A DNA stretch of 64,000 nt, from positions 1 through 64,000 of the forward strand of contig CBDICS010000065.1 in NCBI GenBank assembly GCA_965277415.1. Reading direction: 5' to 3'. Below, in pieces: positions 11,331 to 20,179 of the stretch. The notes below the pieces were generated by a model, which was not told the DNA's origin, did no database searches, and was given only the letters and a program-made list of their open reading frames with translations. Made by a program: the position numbers and the translations under genes. The stretch comes from JAHDHW01 sp965277415 (GTDB lineage: Bacteria; Bacteroidota; Bacteroidia; Chitinophagales; Saprospiraceae). How positions within the stretch are numbered: position 1 is the stretch's first letter; each line of letters opens with the position of its first letter.

Positions 11331-13349
11331 ATGACCATTCGGCTTTTCATCCTGCTATTCATTTTCCTACCTAGTTTATCTCCTGCTCAAACTTTAGAAG
11401 GAGTCATTTTTGATAATGAAACAGGTGAACCTATTGATGCAGCCAATGTATTTTTCGCCAATACTACATATGGAACTTTAAGTAATCCTGATGGAACATT
11501 TACACTGCCTGCATCAATAGGAAGATTTGACTTGATCGTTTCACATATTAGTTATCGAACTCAAAAGCGAACAATCACTTTCGAAAAAGAAGAAACTAAA
11601 GAACGTATCTTTCGATTAGCATCCGATTCTAAAGCATTAGCAACAATTACAGTTTCAGCAAAGCAGGGTAAAAGATGGCGTAAAGATTTGAAAAAATTTG
11701 AAAAACAATTATTTGGTCATACATCTAATGCAAAAGGTTGCAAAATTCTTAATCCAACTGTTCTACAATTTGAAAAGAAAGATAATAAATTTAAAGCCAA
11801 GGCATCTGATCTTTTACAAATTGAAAATAAGGCACTAGGGTACAAAGTAAATTTTCTGTTGGAACATTTTGAATCAGAAGGTCAGCAGGTTACTTATGCT
11901 GGAAAACCTTTTTTTGAGGAACTCAAACCCTTGGATAAAAAAGAGACAAAGCTTTGGTTAAAAAAACGACAAAAAGCATATCAAGGATCTTTACCTCATT
12001 TTCTTTATAGCCTGATAAATAATGATTTAAAAAAAGGAGGGTTTGAAGTACACCGAGCGATACTTAAACAAAATAATAGCTTCTCGATACTTGGCGCGGT
12101 ACACCCCAATGATTTAATAGACAATGGCAGATCTGATTCCGAGAAGCTTCTTTCTTTTAATGGCTTCTTACAAGTAACATACAAAGGAGAACAAGATACT
12201 CGTTCTCGGGATGACAATACAATTGGAAATGCAGCAACCCGCCTTGGGCATCCTGCTGAAAAAGACATGATCGCACAAGATCATAGTATGATGAAAGGAA
12301 AAACAAAACATCAGATTTCTTATCTATTTGCAAAAAAATCAACTATTCCTATTGATACTTCGGGATACCCAAGTCGCCCTGAACTTTTAGTTGAATATGG
12401 TTATTGGAGTTCAGAAGGGCTCGCTGATTTAGTACCTTTTAATTTTCAAAATCAAAATAATTTTTATGAAAGTATTACAAATAAATATAATCCAATATAT
12501 GGTTTTCAGATGACTAATCTCCAAATCCCTTATGATGAAATTATCAAAGGAGGTCCGCCTAAAGATGGTATTCCAGCAATAGACTATCCAATATTTGTCG
12601 ATGTCAATCAGGCCAAAATGTTCCTAGATAAAAACGATCTTATTCTTGGTGTAGAAATAGATGGTATTGCCAAAGCCTATCCGATTCGTATTTTAAATTA
12701 TCATGAAATTGTTAATGATTGGTTTGGTGATAAAGCAATAGTCCTTACCTACTGTCCGCTATGCTCTAGTGGTGCTGCTTTCTCGGCAGAAGTCGATAAG
12801 CAAACTCTAAACTTCAGTGTTTCTGGCTTACTATATAATTCTGATGTTTTACTTTATGATCGACAGAGTGAGTCTTTATGGTCTCAGATTCTTGGGAAAG
12901 CGATATCCGGTTCTGCTGCCTCAAAATCACTTCAGCTCATCACTACTAGGCATACAACATTTGAAGCATGGGAGGCTTTACATCCAAATACATTGGTACT
13001 TTCTACTCAAACAGGTTTTGATAAAGACTATTCAAAAACACCTTATCAAAGCTATGAGACTTCTAATAAATTACTATTTCCTGTGAGCAATGAGTCTGAT
13101 ATCTTGGATCGGAAATCAAAAGTGATTGGCATCGAAATTAATGGGCGTTTCAAAGCCTACCCTTTTAAAAGGTTAAAAAAATCTAACAGTCCGATAAGCG
13201 ATGTATTTAATGGAGAAAATTTGATCATCGAATATAATCAATCATCAAATAGTGCGAAAATTATGGATAGCCAGGGGCGGGAATTATCTACTCTTACGAT
13301 GTATTGGTTTGCTTGGTTTGCTTTTCATCCGGAGACGGAGGTTTTTTAA
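11331..13349 (+). CDS. Carboxypeptidase-regulatory-like domain fused to DUF3179
   Basis: 672 residues. Signal peptide 1-19 (ending SPAQ). Residues 20-105 are a CarboxypepD_reg-like beta-sandwich (LEGVIFDNETGEPIDAANV). Residues 110-260 match the helical/beta module that often follows it in Bacteroidota surface proteins (KRWRKDLKKFEKQLFG). Residues 400-670 are DUF3179, with YCPLCSSGAAF at 474-484 providing a conserved Cys pair, and NYHEIVND. DUF3179 has no proven function; a redox or metal role for the cysteines is speculation. The combination of both modules in one exported chain is unusual. An ACGATAT/ATATCGT inverted repeat lies at 11280-11315, just before the start. Confidence 0.85.
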   Translation: MTIRLFILLFIFLPSLSPAQTLEGVIFDNETGEPIDAANVFFANTTYGTLSNPDGTFTLPASIGRFDLIVSHISYRTQKRTITFEKEETKERIFRLASDSKALATITVSAKQGKRWRKDLKKFEKQLFGHTSNAKGCKILNPTVLQFEKKDNKFKAKASDLLQIENKALGYKVNFLLEHFESEGQQVTYAGKPFFEELKPLDKKETKLWLKKRQKAYQGSLPHFLYSLINNDLKKGGFEVHRAILKQNNSFSILGAVHPNDLIDNGRSDSEKLLSFNGFLQVTYKGEQDTRSRDDNTIGNAATRLGHPAEKDMIAQDHSMMKGKTKHQISYLFAKKSTIPIDTSGYPSRPELLVEYGYWSSEGLADLVPFNFQNQNNFYESITNKYNPIYGFQMTNLQIPYDEIIKGGPPKDGIPAIDYPIFVDVNQAKMFLDKNDLILGVEIDGIAKAYPIRILNYHEIVNDWFGDKAIVLTYCPLCSSGAAFSAEVDKQTLNFSVSGLLYNSDVLLYDRQSESLWSQILGKAISGSAASKSLQLITTRHTTFEAWEALHPNTLVLSTQTGFDKDYSKTPYQSYETSNKLLFPVSNESDILDRKSKVIGIEINGRFKAYPFKRLKKSNSPISDVFNGENLIIEYNQSSNSAKIMDSQGRELSTLTMYWFAWFAFHPETEVF

Positions 13350-13372
13350 ATTTAGGATTTAAAAAAGAGGTG

Positions 13373-13578
13373 GTTTTTCTTTTGGAAAAAGTGGAAATTT
13401 TCCTTTGGAAAAGGGATAGTCATGACTTCGTCAGGAAGAGATAATTTTTTCACTGCTTGAAAAAAGTGAGCGCTTGTAGAAAAAGATTAGTTTAAGACTT
13501 CAACCTTCAGCGCTTATCTCAGTGCCCCACTTTTCCGACCACGGGGAGGAAACCATCCCTTTTTTCCAAAAGAAAAAC
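13373..13578. repeat. Inverted-repeat element, copy 1 (206 bp)
   Basis: The ends GTTTTTCTTTTGGAAAAA and TTTTTCCAAAAGAAAAAC are inverted repeats. It is nearly identical to 14330-14535, including TCATGACTTCGTCAGGAAG and GAGCGCTTGTAGAAAAAG. Its right part doubles as the first unit of the 180 bp tandem array. Confidence 0.9.
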
Positions 13579-13925
13579 TATCACTCCATACCACTCTATA
13601 CCTTCCCCTCCTCTCCTATTTTTTAAGCAATACTATCTCCTAAAAAACTGACTCTGGTAGAAACGAGTAATTAAGTATCTAACCCTCAAAACATAACTCG
13701 ATAACCCCACTTTTCCGACCACAGGGAGGAAACCATCCCTTTTTTCCAAAAGAAAAACCATCACTCCAAACCACTCTATACCTTCTCCTCCTATCCTATT
13801 TTTTTCAGCAATACTATCTCCTAAAAAACTGACCCTTGTAGAAACGAGTAATTAAGTATCCAATACTCAAAACATAACTCGATAGCCCCACTTTTCCGAC
13901 CATAGGGAGGAAACTATCCCTTCTT
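13525..13925. repeat. Tandem repeat, unit about 180 bp, 2.2 copies
   Basis: Units start at 13525, 13705 and 13886, each with CCCCACTTTTCCGACCA. Units 1 and 2 continue with GGGAGGAAACCATCCC, CACTCTATACCTTC, CAATACTATCTCCTAAAAAA and CGAGTAATTAAGTATC; unit 3 stops after about 40 bp. No coding frame is conserved. Confidence 0.9.
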
Positions 13926-13963
13926 AAAATCCTCTATAATAATTGATCCAACAATTCATATTT

Positions 13964-14242
13964 TCAAAAATCAACTACAATAAAAGTATACACTAATAAA
14001 GATGAAAAAATCGAGATGAGGAAAATAACTAAGCCCAATACTATTATCCTCCTTTTCTTTTTCACTACGGCTTGTTTCATCCGCTCTTCGTCTATAGTAT
14101 AAATACCTAATCCGAACTTTTGCCCGTACTTAAACAAGCTTTGTTTTTTAGTTTTTTTATTATTCCCTAAATATATTCGGTTCTTAACATCTGTGCCGGA
14201 ATGGCCGGAAATTTTAAAATGTCCTGGAAACATAGCTATCAT
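13964..14242 (-). CDS. Possible small membrane protein, 92 aa
   Basis: No family recognised. The N-terminal part is basic and the C-terminus has one strong hydrophobic helix (about 66-88) after a KKKRR stop-transfer-like run, so a single-pass or tail-anchored protein is plausible. M1 or M4 could be the start. It lies between the tandem repeats and the second copy of the inverted-repeat element. It could be a real small gene or a chance frame. Confidence 0.4.
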   Translation of the reverse strand: MIAMFPGHFKISGHSGTDVKNRIYLGNNKKTKKQSLFKYGQKFGLGIYTIDEERMKQAVVKKKRRIIVLGLVIFLISIFSSLLVYTFIVVDF

Positions 14243-14329
14243 TTTAGGTTGAGTATAATCCTAAAATAAATAGCGTTCTACTTTCTTCGATCAATTTATT
14301 TTTTTTCTCTATAGAGTGGGAAAGGAATG

Positions 14330-14535
14330 GTTTTTCTTTTGGAAAAAAGTGAGGATTTTCCTTCGGAAAAGGGATAATCATGACTTCGTCAGGAAGAGAT
14401 AGTTTTTTCACTGCTTGAAAAAAGTGAGCGCTTGTAGAAAAAGATTAGTTTAAGACTTCAACCTTCAGCGCTTATCTCAGCGCCCCACTTTTCCGACCGC
14501 AGGGAGGAAACTATCCCTTTTTTCCAAAAGAAAAA
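14330..14535. repeat. Inverted-repeat element, copy 2 (206 bp), overlapping the end of sucA
   Basis: Nearly identical to 13373-13578, with the same inverted ends. Its right terminal repeat encodes, on the minus strand, the last residues of SucA (FSFGKKG) and the TAG stop at 14511-14513. It therefore was inserted in, or has replaced, the 3' end of sucA. Confidence 0.9.
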
Positions 14536-17270
14536 GCCCTCATCACTACGTCCTTCTGCTGTACATCATGTATATTCTTATAACCCGTAGCTGGAGAAGC
14601 ACTAGCTTTGCGAGTAATAGCTTCAAACTGGTTAGGAAAGTTCATCATTATATGTGACCAGGCTCCCATGTTTAAAGGTTCTTCTTGAACCCAATACATC
14701 TCTTTACTTTTATAACGTTTTAGTATTTTTGCTATTTGTTTTTCAGCCAGAGGATATAATTGTTCAAATCTTACAATGGATATATCTTCGCGTTTCTCTT
14801 CCTCTTTTTTAGCTAATAGATCATAGTAAATTTTGCCGGTACAAAATAAAACACGTTTTACTTTTTTCAACTTAGCTGGAGTAACAGAAGCATCATCTAT
14901 TATTTCCTGAAAAGCACTACCAGATTCGAAATCAGTAATATCCGAAACACATTTTGGATGTCGAAGCAAAGACTTAGGAGACATTACGACCAATGGTTTT
15001 CTAAAAGGTCGTTCCAATTGCCGACGCATAAGGTGAAAGAAATTAGCCGGTGTTGTAATATTCGCTACGGTCATGTTATACTCAGCACATTGCTGAAGAA
15101 ATCGTTCTAATCTAGCACTTGAATGTTCTGGTCCCTGCCCTTCATAACCATGAGGCAATAACATGACCAAGCCACTCATTCTTTGCCACTTACTTTGTCC
15201 TGCACATACATATTGATCAACAATCGTTTGTGCGCCATTATAAAAATCACCGAATTGTGCTTCCCAAATCACCAATGCATTTGGAGTAGCTAAAGAGTAA
15301 CCATACTCAAATCCAAGTACACCGAATTCAGATAATAAAGAATTAAAAATCCTAAACTTCCCTTGAGTCTTACTCATTCCATGAAGCCGGTTGTATTCCT
15401 CAAAAGTTTTAGTATCATTAAAAATAGCATGTCGGTGAGAGAATGTACCTCGCTTAACATCCTGACCACTTATTCTAACATCCTTCTTTTCTAATAAAAT
15501 AGAACCATAGGCTAACAATTCTGCCATTGCCCAATCCAGCTTATTCTCATCAAGTAATTTTTGCTTGCCTTTTAATAATCGCATTACTTTTCCAAAAGGA
15601 TTTAATTCTTCAGGAATAGTCATCAAGTGTTTTATTATTTTATTGATGGATCTTTTAGCAATTCCAGTTTCTGGAGAGGCCTCAAAGTCTTTAGCATCTT
15701 TTCCTTTTTTTAGCTTCCGCCAGGCCTGCTCAGGTGCTTGATACTCATAAGGCAGCGGTTTTTGTTTTACAAGTTCTAAACGAGCCTGTAGATTGGCCCA
15801 AAACTCTGTTTCCAGTTTTTCTACTGCACCTTCTCCTAATGCCCCATTCTCAATTAACTTTTTAGAATAGATTTCACGAGGATCACTATGAGACTTAATA
15901 AAGTCATACATTTGAGGCTGCGTAAATTTAGGGTCATCTCCTTCATTATGTCCATGTTTACGATAACAAACCATGTCAATAAAGACATCATTATTGAAAA
16001 GTTGGCGATATTCTGTAGCTAATTCAACTGCATAAACTACCGCTTCCGGATCATCACCATTAATATGAAATACCGGAGCCTGAACCAAACTTGCTGCCGC
16101 AGTACAATAAGTCGATGAGCGTGCATCATCAAAATCAGTCGTAAACCCAATTTGATTATTAATTACAAAGTGAATCGTTCCACCAGTATAATAACCATCT
16201 AACTGGCTCATTTGAACCGTTTCGTAAGCAATACCCTGACCAGCAATAGCCGCATCTCCATGAATCAGGATAGGCAGGATTTTATCATAATCACTATCGT
16301 ATAAAATATCCGCTTTAGCCCTTGCAAATCCTTCAACTACTGTGTTGACAGATTCTAGGTGAGATGGGTTTGGTACTAATTTCAGATGGACTTTTTTCTT
16401 GCCTAAAGTTTCAACTTGAGAAGAAAACCCAAGGTGATATTTCACGTCACCATCGCCAAAACTTAAATCAGGAACTGCAGTTCCTTCAAATTCATTAAAA
16501 ATTTGCTCATAAGTCTTTCCCATGATGTTCGCCAAAACATTCAATCGCCCTCTGTGGGCCATTCCTATGATTACTTCTTCTACTTTACTTTCTGCCGCTG
16601 TATTAATGATAGCATCTAGTGCTGCTATAGTTGTTTCTCCACCTTCTAAAGAAAATCGCTTTTGGCCAATATATTTAGTGTGAAGGAAATTCTCAAAACC
16701 TACAGCACCATTCAATTTTTCTAAGATCCTCTTTTTCTTTTCTATACTCAATCCATAGTCTCCACCTTCAGGACGGCTTTCAATTTTTTTCCTCAGCCAC
16801 ATCCGCTTTGCTCTATTCTCTATATGGGTGCCTTCTATACCTATATTTCCGCAATAAATTTCGTTCAAGCGGTCTATAATTTGCTGTAGCGTCGCATTTT
16901 TTAATCCAATCTCTTCACCAGCGATAAAAACTTGATTAAGGTCTGCTTCGGTCAAATTGTAATCAGACAACTCCAAATGAGGTGCTCGATCTCGACGCTT
17001 TCGAATAGGATTGGTAGTTGATAATAAATGCCCTCGACTTCTAAACCCATGTATGATTGAAAGTACTCCAAATTCTTTAGGGCTTACCGCTGTAGTAGCA
17101 TTTCCATTTGAATGACCATTAGCGCCATTACCATTATTGGCTGAAAACTCAAATCCTTGAAAAAATGTTCGCCAACCATCTTCTACAGAGGATGGGTCAG
17201 TTCTATATTTTTCATACATGGATTCGATAAAAGAAGGATGTGCATTAAATACGTAAGAATAGTCGCTCAT
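14511..17270 (-). CDS. sucA: 2-oxoglutarate dehydrogenase E1 component
   Basis: 919 residues. It decarboxylates 2-oxoglutarate with thiamine diphosphate and passes the succinyl group to E2 lipoyl in the TCA cycle. The N-terminal segment SYVFNAHPSFIESMYEKY is the usual E2-binding start. The TPP/Mg motif is HGDAAIAGQG...NNQIG, and later HGYEGQGPEHSSARLERFLQ is a family hallmark. The last residues, FSFGKKG, come from a repeat element rather than the normal tail, so the true ancestral C-terminus has been changed by a few residues. No sucB is adjacent. ATG at 17268-17270 gives the canonical start. Confidence 0.97.
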   Translation of the reverse strand: MSDYSYVFNAHPSFIESMYEKYRTDPSSVEDGWRTFFQGFEFSANNGNGANGHSNGNATTAVSPKEFGVLSIIHGFRSRGHLLSTTNPIRKRRDRAPHLELSDYNLTEADLNQVFIAGEEIGLKNATLQQIIDRLNEIYCGNIGIEGTHIENRAKRMWLRKKIESRPEGGDYGLSIEKKKRILEKLNGAVGFENFLHTKYIGQKRFSLEGGETTIAALDAIINTAAESKVEEVIIGMAHRGRLNVLANIMGKTYEQIFNEFEGTAVPDLSFGDGDVKYHLGFSSQVETLGKKKVHLKLVPNPSHLESVNTVVEGFARAKADILYDSDYDKILPILIHGDAAIAGQGIAYETVQMSQLDGYYTGGTIHFVINNQIGFTTDFDDARSSTYCTAAASLVQAPVFHINGDDPEAVVYAVELATEYRQLFNNDVFIDMVCYRKHGHNEGDDPKFTQPQMYDFIKSHSDPREIYSKKLIENGALGEGAVEKLETEFWANLQARLELVKQKPLPYEYQAPEQAWRKLKKGKDAKDFEASPETGIAKRSINKIIKHLMTIPEELNPFGKVMRLLKGKQKLLDENKLDWAMAELLAYGSILLEKKDVRISGQDVKRGTFSHRHAIFNDTKTFEEYNRLHGMSKTQGKFRIFNSLLSEFGVLGFEYGYSLATPNALVIWEAQFGDFYNGAQTIVDQYVCAGQSKWQRMSGLVMLLPHGYEGQGPEHSSARLERFLQQCAEYNMTVANITTPANFFHLMRRQLERPFRKPLVVMSPKSLLRHPKCVSDITDFESGSAFQEIIDDASVTPAKLKKVKRVLFCTGKIYYDLLAKKEEEKREDISIVRFEQLYPLAEKQIAKILKRYKSKEMYWVQEEPLNMGAWSHIMMNFPNQFEAITRKASASPATGYKNIHDVQQKDVVMRAFSFGKKG

Positions 17271-17503
17271 TATTGAATTGTCTTTTTCTGATTTCCTCTA
17301 TATAATTTTAGAAAATAAAACGTTGATAAATACAGATTGTTTCTTTTTAAAAGAATATGTAATGGGCTTAAAGCTTACCTCAATAATAAGCTTATTTCAA
17401 GTAGTGTATAGTTATCAACGCAAATATCGTAGAATTTTTAGAAACATACCTTATAATAAGAATATTCAATAACTTCTTTTTTCAAAAAATATTCAGGTAA
17501 ATG

Positions 17504-17534
17504 TTTCATTTTCAATACAAAATGCCTAAATTTG
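17504..17534 (+). promoter_or_regulatory. Predicted promoter of rpsT
   Basis: TTTC at 17504-17507 and TAAATTTG at 17527-17534, 19 bases apart, match the Bacteroidota pattern TTTG-N19-TAnnTTTG with one change. It lies 36 bp upstream of the rpsT start. The rest of 17271-17503 shows nothing I can identify. Confidence 0.55.
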
Positions 17535-17570
17535 CAGTCCGAAATTAAAAACTAGATTTAAGAAAGAATT

Positions 17571-17822
17571 ATGGCACATCATAAATCAGCAAAGAAAAGA
17601 ATTCGTCAAGACGCTGTTAAGCGACTTGAGAATAGATACTATAAAAAAACTACACGTACGGCAATAAAGAAATTACGTGAAATGGAAGATTCAGCGGAAG
17701 CAAAGAAATTCTTGCCTAAGGTAGTTAGTATGATTGATCGCCTTGCTAAGAAAAATACTTGGCATCAAAATAAAGCTTCTAACCTTAAAGGCAAACTTTC
17801 TAAATTCGTTAACGCTTTATAA
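17571..17822 (+). CDS. rpsT: 30S ribosomal protein S20
   Basis: 83 residues, very basic, with the S20 hallmarks MAHHKSAKKRIRQ at the start and the helical hairpin RLAKKNTWHQNKASNLKGKLSKFV at the end. It binds the 5' domain of 16S rRNA early in 30S assembly. Single gene with its own promoter-like sequence and a strong terminator 20 bp downstream. Confidence 0.97.
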   Translation: MAHHKSAKKRIRQDAVKRLENRYYKKTTRTAIKKLREMEDSAEAKKFLPKVVSMIDRLAKKNTWHQNKASNLKGKLSKFVNAL

Positions 17823-17841
17823 GGATTATCTACTTTATTTT

Positions 17842-17876
17842 AAAAAGTGTATTCTGCTATGCGGGATACACTTTTT
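17842..17876 (+). terminator. Intrinsic terminator after rpsT
   Basis: AAAAAGTGTAT and ATACACTTTTT form an 11-bp stem with a 13-base loop, ending in a T-run. It lies 20 bp after the stop of rpsT. Confidence 0.85.
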
Positions 17877-17966
17877 CTGTTTTACCTTTTCTCATTTCTA
17901 CTAGACCTCTACAAATAAAATAAAAACCATAAGGTTTATTTTCGCTAAAAGGTTTTATCTTTGCAT

Positions 17967-17982
17967 ACGAACGCACATTCGT
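17967..17982. promoter_or_regulatory. Probable TetR-family operator upstream of paaE
   Basis: ACGAACGCACATTCGT is a near-perfect palindrome (ACGAAC-N4-ATTCGT), 40 bp upstream of the paaE start. It lies between two possible -7 boxes (TATCTTTG at 17956 and TATTTTTG at 17989). It matches ACGAACAAATGTTCGT in front of paaA; both are preceded by AT. The gene two positions downstream encodes a TetR protein. Confidence 0.7.
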
Positions 17983-18021
17983 TTTTGTTATTTTTGTAAC
18001 AATCGCAATAGAAAAGACATT

Positions 18022-19107
18022 ATGCCTAAATTTCATCAATTACAAGTAAAAGATATTCGAAGAGAGACTGAGGATGCTGTCTCAGTAGCTTTTGAAATCC
18101 CAGATTCATTAAAAGATCAATATGAATTTATTCAAGGACAATACCTTACTTTAAAAACGGAGATAAAAGGTGAAGAAGTTCGAAGAAACTATTCTGTTTG
18201 TGTAAGTCCATTAGATAAAGAATTGAGGGTAGCTATCAAACAAGTCCCTTTTGGCAAATTCTCTACATTTGCCAATCAAGAATTAAAAGTCGGAGATATC
18301 CTTGATGTTATGACACCGATGGGGCGATTTTATTCAGAAGTCATCCCTGAAAACGAAAAACAATATGTGGGATTTGCAGGTGGTAGTGGAATTACTCCTG
18401 TCATTTCAATATTAAAAACAGTATTACAAACAGAAGCTAAAAGTACTTTCACCTTATTTTATGGCAATCGGGGTTTTGATTCTATTATTTTTAGAGAAGA
18501 TATTGAAGCTTTGAAAAATGAATTCATGGATCGCTTAACGGTTCATCATGTTTTTAGTGATGAGCGTTTAGAATCCCCCCTATTCAATGGATACATTTCC
18601 GTTGAAAAAACGCTTAAATTTGCTAAGCTCTTATTTAATCCAAATAATATCGATGAGTACTTTATCTGTGGTCCAGAACCCATGATGTTGGCAATTCGGG
18701 AAGCGCTGGAATCGCTAGATATTGAAAAGTCTAAAATCCATATTGAGCTTTTTACCTCTCCAGACAAAAAACCAACTAATACTTCAACCGCCCAGAAGAG
18801 CAAACCTGAATTTGACAGTTCAAAAGCTTGTAAGGTTACGATTCGTTTAGATGGAGATTATATTGAATTTCCCTTAGAATATGGAGGAGACTCTATATTA
18901 GACACCGCATTAAAAGAAGGTGCTGATTTGCCTTATGCCTGTAAAGGCGGTGTATGTTCTACTTGTCGTGCAAAATTGGTCGAAGGTGAGGTAGAAATGG
19001 ATGTCAATTATGCACTTGAACAAGAAGAAGTAGAGGCTGGATTTATTTTAACCTGTCAATCACATCCTCGAACGGAGAAAATTGTTGTTGATTTTGATGA
19101 AAAGTAA
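18022..19107 (+). CDS. paaE: Ring-1,2-phenylacetyl-CoA epoxidase reductase subunit PaaE
   Basis: 361 residues. It carries electrons from NAD(P)H to the diiron epoxidase PaaA. The modules are in order: FAD-binding barrel with RRNYSVCV (about 54-61), NAD-binding domain with GGSGITPVISI (about 118-128), and a C-terminal plant-type 2Fe-2S ferredoxin with CKGGVCSTC and later LTCQSHP giving four cysteines. Length and order match PaaE/PaaK of other phenylacetate clusters. It is separated from paaABCD by 2.3 kb and instead forms a two-gene unit with the TetR gene, under an operator shared with paaA. Confidence 0.92.
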   Translation: MPKFHQLQVKDIRRETEDAVSVAFEIPDSLKDQYEFIQGQYLTLKTEIKGEEVRRNYSVCVSPLDKELRVAIKQVPFGKFSTFANQELKVGDILDVMTPMGRFYSEVIPENEKQYVGFAGGSGITPVISILKTVLQTEAKSTFTLFYGNRGFDSIIFREDIEALKNEFMDRLTVHHVFSDERLESPLFNGYISVEKTLKFAKLLFNPNNIDEYFICGPEPMMLAIREALESLDIEKSKIHIELFTSPDKKPTNTSTAQKSKPEFDSSKACKVTIRLDGDYIEFPLEYGGDSILDTALKEGADLPYACKGGVCSTCRAKLVEGEVEMDVNYALEQEEVEAGFILTCQSHPRTEKIVVDFDEK

Positions 19108-19133
19108 ATCCATAGACTAAATAGAAAATCAAG

Positions 19134-19709
19134 ATGTCTAGAACCAAAAAGCAGATAATCTTTGAAGCAGCGGCAGAACTATTTAAGGAGAAGGGATATT
19201 TAGCTGCCTCCATGCGAGAATTAGCAGATCGGGTAGGTCTAGAGCAAGCTTCAAGTTTGTATAATCATCTTAAGTCTAAGGAAGAAGTACTCCGAAAAAT
19301 ATGTCTGGATATTGCTGATAAATTTATTTCAGGTATCACCCTTATCGAAGCACTTGATCATAGCAATCCCTCTCAACAACTCAAAGCACTTATTCACTTA
19401 CATATTCAGATTGCAACTGAAGACCCTACCTCTATTACTGTTTTTAATGATGAATGGCGACACCTTAGCGAGCCCTACCTTAGTGATTTTTTAGATAAAA
19501 GGCGAGATTATGAAAATCGCTTCAAAAAAATCATTATAGCAGGAATGGAAGCAGGCGCTTTTAAAAATATTGATCCAACAATCGCTTTATATACTATTCT
19601 AAATTCATTTCGATGGATTCATTATTGGTATAAACCAGAAAGACCCCTTACGGTACAACAATTAGAAACACATATCTATACGATCTTAGTTGAAGGATTA
19701 AAGAATTAA
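19134..19709 (+). CDS. TetR-family regulator, probable phenylacetate regulator
   Basis: 191 residues. N-terminal TetR helix-turn-helix (residues 6-50: IIFEAAAELFKEKGY...MRELADRVG...LYNHLKSKEEVL); the rest is the helical ligand domain. It starts 26 bp after paaE, so both are probably one transcript. Matching palindromes upstream of paaE and paaA suggest it represses both units and is relieved by phenylacetyl-CoA or a related CoA ester, as known for PaaR-type TetR regulators; the ligand here is inferred. Confidence 0.88.
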   Translation: MSRTKKQIIFEAAAELFKEKGYLAASMRELADRVGLEQASSLYNHLKSKEEVLRKICLDIADKFISGITLIEALDHSNPSQQLKALIHLHIQIATEDPTSITVFNDEWRHLSEPYLSDFLDKRRDYENRFKKIIIAGMEAGAFKNIDPTIALYTILNSFRWIHYWYKPERPLTVQQLETHIYTILVEGLKN

Positions 19710-20167
19710 AACACCTCTAAAATTTTAATTTCCTGTTCATTAAACATGAAGCTATCTCCCACTTTCTTCTGAAGCATTTCTTGTGCAAGCGGTGCTTGTG
19801 GAGAGATTACATAAAATTTTTCTCCCTGTACTTGAATTCTACCAGCACTAATTGCAATAAAGTAATTTGCTAATCTCGTCTTTACTACTGCCCCGAATGT
19901 CACTTGATTAAATATTTTCTCAGGATTGATCCGTTTTAATTGATCTTGGACATGAGTCGACTGAGCAAGCTGTCGCGCATATTTATCCCTTTCCATATGC
20001 ATCATTGCTCGACCAGTTTCGAATTTATCTCCGGCACTACTCTTCGTCTCATTATTCGCACTCTCCTGCATATCAGAAGTCATTTTCTGAAGGACATCCA
20101 CTTTTTCCTGCATAAGTTCCGCACATTGAAAAAGGAGCGATTTTTTTATTGCAGTTTGATCTGACAT
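19706..20167 (-). CDS. GreA/GreB-family-like protein
   Basis: 153 residues. A helical N-terminus (1-85) that could form the Gre coiled coil, then a C-terminal beta domain (95-153) like the Gre FKBP-type domain (VVKTRLANYFIAISAG, VGDSFMFNEQEIKILEVF). Homologues in Bacteroidota are often mislabelled as 3-oxoacyl-ACP synthase. GreA-type proteins rescue backtracked RNA polymerase, but the acidic tip residues cannot be confirmed here. Its stop overlaps the end of the convergent TetR gene by 4 bp. Confidence 0.72.
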   Translation of the reverse strand: MSDQTAIKKSLLFQCAELMQEKVDVLQKMTSDMQESANNETKSSAGDKFETGRAMMHMERDKYARQLAQSTHVQDQLKRINPEKIFNQVTFGAVVKTRLANYFIAISAGRIQVQGEKFYVISPQAPLAQEMLQKKVGDSFMFNEQEIKILEVF

Positions 20168-20179
20168 AAACTTAATTTA

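Noticed and set aside
12817..13086. Frame inside the DUF3179 gene
   Set aside because: Shadow of the coding sequence in another frame; hydrophobic, no start site.
13525..13925. CRISPR-like or satellite array
   Set aside because: Units are about 180 bp and similar over their full length with no short-repeat/variable-spacer pattern; no cas genes are near.
17278..17472. Possible 64-residue gene before rpsT
   Set aside because: Random composition, no start context, and it overlaps the promoter region of sucA.
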